This document shows, piece by piece, positions 54,067 to 60,000 of a stretch of 60,000 bases of DNA (position 1 is the first letter of the stretch; every line of letters begins with the position of its first letter). Made by a program: the position numbers and the translations under genes. The stretch comes from Bolinopsis microptera (taxonomy: Eukaryota > Ctenophora > Tentaculata > Lobata > Bolinopsidae). The stretch lies in contig NC_087079.1 in assembly GCF_026151205.1 (NCBI RefSeq), positions 2,577,730 through 2,637,729 of the forward strand. The letters are read 5' to 3'. A model generated the notes under the pieces. It had not been told where the DNA came from. It worked only from the letters and a program-made list of their open reading frames with translations, and made no database searches.

Positions 54067-54205
54067 CGTACTGTAGTGCGACACGTACTGTAGTGCGACA
54101 AGTACTCTAGTGCGAAGTCTGACAAAAACACCCTCTGTCGCACTACAGTACGTGTCGCACTACGATCCAGGTAGCGTACTCTAGTGCGACACAATATCCT
54201 GTCTT
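54067..54205. repeat. Inverted cluster of GTACTGTAGTGCGAC
   Basis: Three direct copies of gtact(g/c)tagtgcgac are followed by two inverted copies across a loop (agtctgacaaaaacaccctc) and then one more direct copy. The transcript would fold into a strong stem. Confidence 0.8.
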
Positions 54206-54854
54206 ATTTCCAAGTTCAGGTCAGATCCTCTTTCGCACTAGAGTGCCCTTCTTGTGGACCCGATTCGTCGGGTCTTTTCAGGTCACTTATTTCGAAGTAA
54301 TCTTGTGAACCCGATTCGTCGGTTTACGTCATGTATTTCGAAGTGATCCAAGTCCAACAACAACAACAACATAATGATGATATTTAAAATATTTAAATTT
54401 TATAATAACTTGTTTTTCATCGATTCGACAATATAGTTGAGTCCGATGATAGAAATTGAAATTAACTGAAATTAAAAAGTTGTCATATCCTTGACAATGA
54501 CAGTAAGTTCGCAGTGGAATAATTTTTGAAAAAAATTTAACGGACTTTAATTTGGACGAACCTTAAACGGACGGACATTATTTGGACGGACATTATGATT
54601 AAAATGAACGCTAGGGCCTCCAGTGTTCAATTAATGTTCGTTCAAATAAGGTCCGATATAAGGTACCTCACGACAATTTGTTTTAAAACAGGGGTTCCAG
54701 AAAACCTACTTCCCGATACTCGATCCTGAAACTTGAAACATTTTTTACAGTCGATTTGGTCAACGTCTAGACGCCCTGCAACATTTCAGCATTTCAGATC
54801 TCTAACTCAATTTTAACATAGTTTTTAAGGCACCTGAATATGGCGATTTTTTTA

Positions 54855-54935
54855 CTGGGCCACGCTCAGACTGTCATTCCGCCGAATCTCTATTCATATG
54901 TTTATGAACATGATAGCCTGAGGTCCCCAGGTAAG
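54855..54935. mobile_element. Fragment of the 41289-type foldback family
   Basis: TTTACTGGGCCACGCTCAGA, CTGTCATTCCGCCGAATCTC and GAGGTCCCCAGGTAA match one arm of that family. Confidence 0.6.
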
Positions 54936-54939
54936 CGAT

Positions 54940-55065
54940 TTTGGGTTCTTTGCCGAATTTCTTGTAGGTTTACAACCTACCAGGACGCGCGCCGAGTTGG
55001 ACTCGCGTATGGAACAGATATTTTACGAGTATCACCCGTTAACGAATTTCGTATAAGTATAACAG
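54940..55065. repeat. Block repeated in inverse at 59126-59220
   Basis: GTAGGTTTACAACCTACCAG, GAGTTGGACTCG, GGAACAGATATTTTACGAGT and ATCACCCGTTAA recur as reverse complement at 59126-59220. Confidence 0.8.
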
Positions 55066-55915
55066 TGCTGCCGCTGGCGAGTGGCGAGTATTTTGCGCAA
55101 ATTTCTTAAAAACCTCCACATATCTATTTCTTATTCCTGTCATCTTTGACAATAAATTAGAATGTTTTGAACTAAAAATAAATTTGCTGAACGACTTTCA
55201 ATAAGCCTTAATGCCTGAAAAACAGTAAAGGGGTATAATAGTATGAAAGGTATTATAAATATAAAGGCAACGGTCATGCTTGCCAGCACTCGAGCACTGT
55301 GATAATGGCGGCGGTTGTGCTTGCTAGCACTGTGATAATCCATATACAAAAAATATTCGTTCGCTAACCCTTGTCCTTGACTTTTTTGTGCCTACGGCAC
55401 TTGAGTTATGGATCGGGAAAAAATAACTACAGCATACGTACCAAACATAACTACAGCTAGCACACACCAAACATGATAATTACTGCAGCACGTACCACAG
55501 TTCGAGCTTGTATGATAAATTACATTTAGAGCCGTATAACAATTTTATATTCGCACCATTTGGGGCCCGTGAGTTGACTGGTCCGGTTGATCTCGTACAA
55601 GCGTTAGAAAGATAGGTTGGGTGTTAAAACATTCAAAACGCATTTGCTGGTCTATGCTAACTTTTCATTGACGTAATATAGTAATATTAATGCATTATAT
55701 CTCAACATTTATTCTTTATAAAGAATGTTAAACAATATCTTATTGTTTTTGGTATACGTTATATTTTACGCTCATGTGTCAACATTTTCACCTTTTAGTT
55801 TTATTGTCATGAAAATAAAAGACCTTCGCCTTCTCGCACTTCTTAACAAATATTGCTTATAAATACCAAATTGAGATTTATCAAGCATACTGTCAAACCG
55901 CAAAAAGTGTTCGAG

Positions 55916-56036
55916 ATGAAAGTCACTTACGCTGCTTGTTTTTTTGATCATCGCATATGGTTGATGATATTAATAATTCAGTTTGGTTCTATGAGCACGG
56001 CTAAAACAAACAGCGGATATTTTCACGATGTCAATA
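55916..56036 (+). CDS. Cys-protein exon 1: signal/anchor
   Basis: Chosen ATG is the first in this open stretch. Ends DVN at consensus donor gtaagt, phase 1. Confidence 0.6.
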
Positions 56037-59000
56037 GTAAGTTCAATAGTTCATTAACTTTCCAGTTTTTTCTTATCGACAAATAAAAATGTGTTGTATT
56101 TTGAACATTTTCAAATTGGCGGGTTAAATTTGGCGGATCTTCAGAAAATCCGCCATATTTTTAGCCGCCATTATTTTTACCGCGCCACAACATTACCCGC
56201 CATAAATATACGAACTAAGGTAAGGTATTCTACACTTAACCTTTCGTCCCCAAAACGGCGTTAAACCCACCCGCACCTACACGGTGGACTTGGAGCCATG
56301 GCGCCATGCCTGCTTTGATAACTCTTAGTCACTCTGTATGACTTTAAACATCAAGAAAACAATTCACTTAGAAGTCAAATTCTTCCAGGCAGTCTTACTC
56401 CAACTTGTGAGATTCAAAATGATAGAGGCTTTCTAAAATACGTCTGCGAAGAAATAGCGAACTCAACATCGCACTCTCGTGGATATGGTTTCTACAAATG
56501 TGTTAATTCATCACTATTTTATACGACCTTCATCGGTATAAACGAAAGGTATTATCTATATGTTTTTCCTCCCTCTCCATACCCTTCTCTATGTAGAGTG
56601 TACTTATTAAATTGAACGATTAAAAGTTATCAGACACTTATTGGTTTTTTACCTGGGTAACCCAGGCTATAATGTTCATAAAACCATTGAAGCTGCGGCG
56701 GAATGACAGTCTGAGCGCCGCCCAGTAATGATTGCGTTACCATCATCTACTTATCAGATAATCTGATACAAAAAGGATGATGATTAATCACTCTACACTC
56801 GACTGTCACGTGACTTTTAAACACGTTCTCTTGGTGGCCCTGAATGACTACCTTACAAGACATATTTATAACGTACGAAATGTGGCGGTTTTCCGAAAAT
56901 TTCGCCATATTTTCGGACCGCCAAAATTTCGGTCGTCGTAATAGAATCCGTCGCATTATCTTTTAGCTTATTTCAATGACTGTGCCTTCACTGCTTTATT
57001 TTGTTTCTAAAAAGTAATATCAAGTAAAATAAATAAATAAATTCTGGCATCTTGGGACAAATTATCACCACACCAATTGAATGTCAAGCAATACAGTTTA
57101 AATTTGCATTAAAATACATGTATGTGCTAACATGAAAGTCTTACAGCCTTAATACAGACTAAGTTTGAACATGATTTTACTTCTCTCTCTCTCTCTGTTC
57201 TGGTCAACGGTTTCTGGCCTCTTACTAAAAGATGGAGGCCTTCTCACCGTGCCCACAGAATGCAACTCCTGCTAGCTGCACGCCAGGACTCCCAAAGTAT
57301 ATACGAAATCATAAAATAATAAATATCAATGCAACAGACCCCTGGAGTCTTGAAGCTGTCACTACCTGTCTCAGAGCAAACCCACTTCCGTTGTAGTACT
57401 TCTGCGGGCAGACAAGGGACTTCCGAGCAAGGTCAAAGCCTGGGAGATATGTCTCTATGCGGAGATGGGCCTAGGTTGAGTTCCTAATATGGGATTTAGC
57501 GAAAGTTCCTGGTGAAGAATCCTTGTAGGTTACCCAAAAGGGTTTTCCCTATCCAGTCTTGTCGACTGTTCCACAAATTTGAAGATTATATGATTGTAGT
57601 TTACTGTTTTTAAGGTAGAGTTTACCAATTATCCTCATTCTGAACGTCATGATCTGGATGCACTTGCAGAGGAGGTGCTGGGATGTTTCTGCTTCTCCTG
57701 AAAAGTGTTCACAATCTTGCGTCTCGAAGTTGACATTGTTTGCCACGTTCTGAAAATAAGCTAGTGGGCTGTGACCTATCCTGAAAGCGACCATGTAAGC
57801 CATCTGATGTGAGTTCCAGAAAAATTAAAGTTCCTGTATTTATATTTGTGGAGGAACATCTCAAGTGGAATGTTCCTTTGTCACTGAGTGTGGCCTAATT
57901 GGGAGGAAGGGTTCTGGTCCTATGGGGATGTTGTTGGATTGATCGTCCCTTGCGAAATCGTCCGCTAGTTCTTTACCGTATACTCCTTCATGTCCTGGAA
58001 CGAAGTTTTGCTCGATGAGAATACCTAGTGAGTTGAGTTGGTCTGAGATGTTCAGAACGAACCTGGAGTTAAAACTGGTGCTGTTAAGCGCTTTAAATGC
58101 AGCCTGGGAATCTGAGATCCTAAGTTATCATTAGTCCAGATACTTGCCATTGTATAACGCAAATAGCGGGTACGATTTACTCAATGAACCTGAAGAAGGA
58201 ATATCTGTCCTGAAATGATACCATGTATGGTCGAGCTAAAAAATGAATCAAAAGTTAGAGTAAATCGTTAAACGTTGTATGTCCTATTTGCATCCCCTAA
58301 GCATTGCATTGATGTTTATTCCTGGTCCGGTTAGTTTTGCGTCTCAGAATTAAAGAGGTCCACTATGCTTTAGTGAGCTATGCTGTCCAACAGGGTACTG
58401 TAGATCTAAGGGTTCCCCGTGTAATGGGGCAGGCTGTGAAAAAGCATCTCTGCAGGATAGAACTGAATAGAACCAGTTGCAGTAGGGGTGTCAGTTAAAC
58501 ACTGCTGGCTACTAGATGATTGTAGAGCGTCCAGTCACACTTCAATGAAGAGTGTGGCAAAGCTAACCCGGTCCCCTGAAAAGTGGTTACTGGAGGAAGA
58601 AGTGCCAGGAATTCTCGCTATCAGTGTGTCCTCGTAGTCAGAGTTGACATCCCTAACACTGTCTTATCACGAGCCTGTGTCTAGCGTGTGTCAGCCCTAA
58701 CGCATTAGCTGTCTTAACTGAAAAGACCTGAAAAGTGGTTACTGGAGGGAGAAGTGCCAGGACTACTCATTATCAGTGTGTCCTTGTAGTCAGGATGAGC
58801 GAATTGGAATCCCTAGCTCTGTGGTGGGTGACTTCGATGGGACCTGAAAGCTGAAAGAGAATTTCCTGGTGATTTAATAGCTCTTAGAGCTATGTATCTG
58901 TGTCTAACGTATCGTCGTTTGTGTGTGTACTATCTTGTAACCTGATATCTGAAAGAGAAATTTCCTGGTGCTTGGTAGCTGTTAGTGTTGACTTCCTGGT

Positions 59001-59900
59001 TCCTATGGGAACTTTGAGTTGGCAAGTCCCAACCTTTGTACTCAACAAGAGAGCACACCACCCGTTAGTGCCAACCAGGCCACACCACGTGGAGGTTCGG
59101 GGAGGATTTCGTGACCCCATGATTTTACTTAACGGGTGATACTCGTAAAATATCTGTTCCATATATTGGACCGTCGACGAGTCCAACTCGTCCTGGTAGG
59201 TTGTAAACCTACAAGATTTTACCGAATTTCAGAAATTTCCTTACTGCTTATTGTCACAAAAAATGATGAAAAATACCCTTATTTTCTGTGACGTCCGAAA
59301 TTTGACGGTTTTTGTTCAATTTCGCCATATTTTCGGACCGCCAAAATTTCGGTCGTCGCAAATTAGGCCGCCATAAATATGTTTTGTAAGGTATTCAAAA
59401 TCCTAGCCCTCTAATCTGATCCCAACCCTAACCCTAACACAATTTCTAACAAAAGCATATGCTGAAACCCTAACCCTAACGAGAAATTAGCCTAACTTAC
59501 GTATATGGTCATATCACGTGATCGAGACAGTTTTTCGCCAATATCTCGCTAGGGGGCCCTTTTAGAAAAATCTCGAGGATCGACTGTAAAGTGATTTAGC
59601 ACGCTCGATACAAAAGGGGAAGGCTTTATCTTTAAAAACTTCTAGAGGTATCATATTATCTCAGTAACTATCCAGTGTCCAGTACTGTCCAACATTTTAC
59701 TGAGTCTGAAGATCACAATTTTGTAATAGCTTAATAAGTTAATAGCTATAGACTATACCTGTGTTATGTTTTCAGGAATAAATACGCTTCAGTCGATGAA
59801 CTATGCAGAAATGACTTACATCACTACCAAGCCTGTGGGATAGAATCAGCAATTCGTCAAATCAACCAATTTTCTAGTTTTGCAACCAGTTCTATGGCAG
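55916..59900 (+). CDS. Secreted or membrane Cys-containing protein, 5' part
   Basis: Three exons (55916-56036, 56389-56548, 59776-59900) join with matching phases (1, 2) and continue past the window in phase 1. ATG at 55916 opens MKVTYAACFFDHRIW and a hydrophobic run LMILIIQFGSM, a likely signal peptide or anchor. The following part, SLTPTCEIQNDRGF, YVCEEIANST, GFYKCVNSSLFYTTF, ELCRNDLHHYQACG, has five Cys and N-glycosylation sites, as in an ectodomain. I do not recognise the family. None of the three exons stands out by length; splice sites and phase carry the case. Confidence 0.6.
56389..56548 (+). CDS. Cys-protein exon 2
   Basis: Acceptor attcttccag, donor gtatta, phase 1 to 2. Contains three Cys. 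Confidence 0.65.
56648..56728. mobile_element. Fragment of the 41289-type foldback family
   Basis: ACCTGGGTAACCCAGGCTAT, GGCGGAATGACAGTCTGAGC and GCCGCCCAGTAATG match. Confidence 0.6.
56899..56939. repeat. Short block shared with 59312-59352
   Basis: TTTCGCCATATTTTCGGACC followed by GCCAAAATTTCGGTCGTCG is identical in both places. Confidence 0.85.
57549..58130 (-). pseudogene. LINE RNase H remnant
   Basis: Minus-strand frames read ISDSQAAFKALNS, then FVPGHEGVYGKELADDFAR, and after stops and shifts FRIGHSPLAYF, TSQHLLCKC. SDSQAA, PGH.G..GNE.AD and R.GH...HLL.C are in the order found in the RNase H domain of I-clade and related LINEs. Several stops and shifts make it dead. Confidence 0.75.
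58560..58830. repeat. 85-bp direct duplication
   Basis: CCTGAAAAGTGGTTACTGGA, GAAGTGCCAGGA and ATCAGTGTGTCCT appear in order near 58576-58640 and again near 58728-58795. Confidence 0.8.
59126..59220. repeat. Inverse copy of the 54940-55065 block
   Basis: TTAACGGGTGATACTCGTAA, AATATCTGTTCC and GGTAGGTTGTAAACCTACAA are the complement of that block. Confidence 0.8.
59312..59352. repeat. Short block shared with 56899-56939
   Basis: Identical 39-41 base block; sequence after it (GCAAATTAGGCCGCCATAAA) also recalls 56150-56210. Confidence 0.85.
59427..59590. repeat. Dispersed repeat, copy 2, with CCCTAA runs
   Basis: Same family as 42660-42900. Here it includes two short CCCTAACCCTAAC runs, the metazoan telomere hexamer. 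Confidence 0.65.
59776..59900 (+). CDS. Cys-protein exon 3
   Basis: Acceptor tgttttcag, donor gtaatg, phase 2 to 1. NKYASVDELCRNDLHHYQAC then GIESAIRQINQFSSF. Confidence 0.65.
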
Positions 59901-60000
59901 GTAATGAATAATGATTTTATCATAAAATAGAATTAGTTAATATATATATATCAGTGGCGTAACGAAGGGCCCCGTCGAGCCCGCTGTGCCGCGTATCCTC

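Larger units (their letters stand above)
53783..55915. other. Intergenic DNA with repeats
   Basis: Contains the GTAGTGCGAC inverted cluster, a direct pair of ACCCGATTCGTCGG (near 54258 and 54309), a fragment of the 41289-type element and a block repeated inverted at 59126-59220. No gene recognised before 55916. Confidence 0.45.
56549..59775. other. Intron of the Cys-protein gene, filled with repeats
   Basis: Holds a 41289-type fragment (56648-56728), a short block repeated at 59312-59352, a LINE RNase H remnant, an 85-bp duplication and short CCCTAA runs (59427-59488). Confidence 0.5.

Noticed and set aside
58890-59186. 98-codon minus-strand frame
   Set aside because: Overlaps a dispersed inverted repeat; no motif or splice support.

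Overview
The window reads as nuclear DNA of an animal. Every gene I can rebuild is split by GT-AG introns. The gene set (a kelch-like BTB protein, a secreted kringle protein and a very large EF-hand/coiled-coil/Rab GTPase) is metazoan, and non-coding DNA is rich in LINEs, hAT-like elements, foldback elements and minisatellites. CCCTAA-type (TTAGGG) short arrays also occur. A cnidarian or other early-branching marine invertebrate is my best guess, but the sequence alone does not settle it. Most open frames of 60-100 codons are noise; the real genes had to be assembled from splice sites and reading-frame phase.

Layout. 1-10390: no gene I can prove. It holds a LINE scrap, a 14-bp minisatellite, a seven-copy E-box/CRE array, a 1.27-kb TTAA-flanked foldback element with poly-G/poly-C ends, and a 53-bp minisatellite. 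10391-36961 (+): 22 phase-compatible exons of one large Rab GTPase of the RASEF/CRACR2 type: EF hands, coiled coil, long Ser/Gly-rich linker, second coiled coil, C-terminal Rab domain. One exon (35261-35327) is one base short, so the Rab G3 motif is out of frame in this copy. Its introns hold a tandem pair of small secreted-protein genes on the minus strand (16512-17771, one broken), a long-TIR element, a LINE ORF1-like scrap and many tandem repeats. 38236-40658 (-): a complete six-exon kelch-like gene, convergent with the Rab gene. 43094-43858: 127 perfect copies of the telomere-like hexamer TCAGGG. 44135-44790 (-): a complete three-exon gene for a 116-residue secreted protein that is a single kringle. 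45100-49000: dispersed repeats, including two hAT-type elements with 8-bp target-site duplications and a tRNA-like SINE head. 49700-53640 (-): a CR1/Jockey-type LINE inserted inside an older relative. 55916-59900 and beyond (+): the first three exons of a secreted or membrane cysteine-containing protein that runs off the window.

The genes do not form a pathway that I can see. Notable points are the frameshifted Rab gene, the exonised tandem repeats in its linker, the minimal kringle gene, the TTAA foldback element and the TCAGGG block. Coordinates of split genes come from hand-read splice sites and phase and need transcript support.
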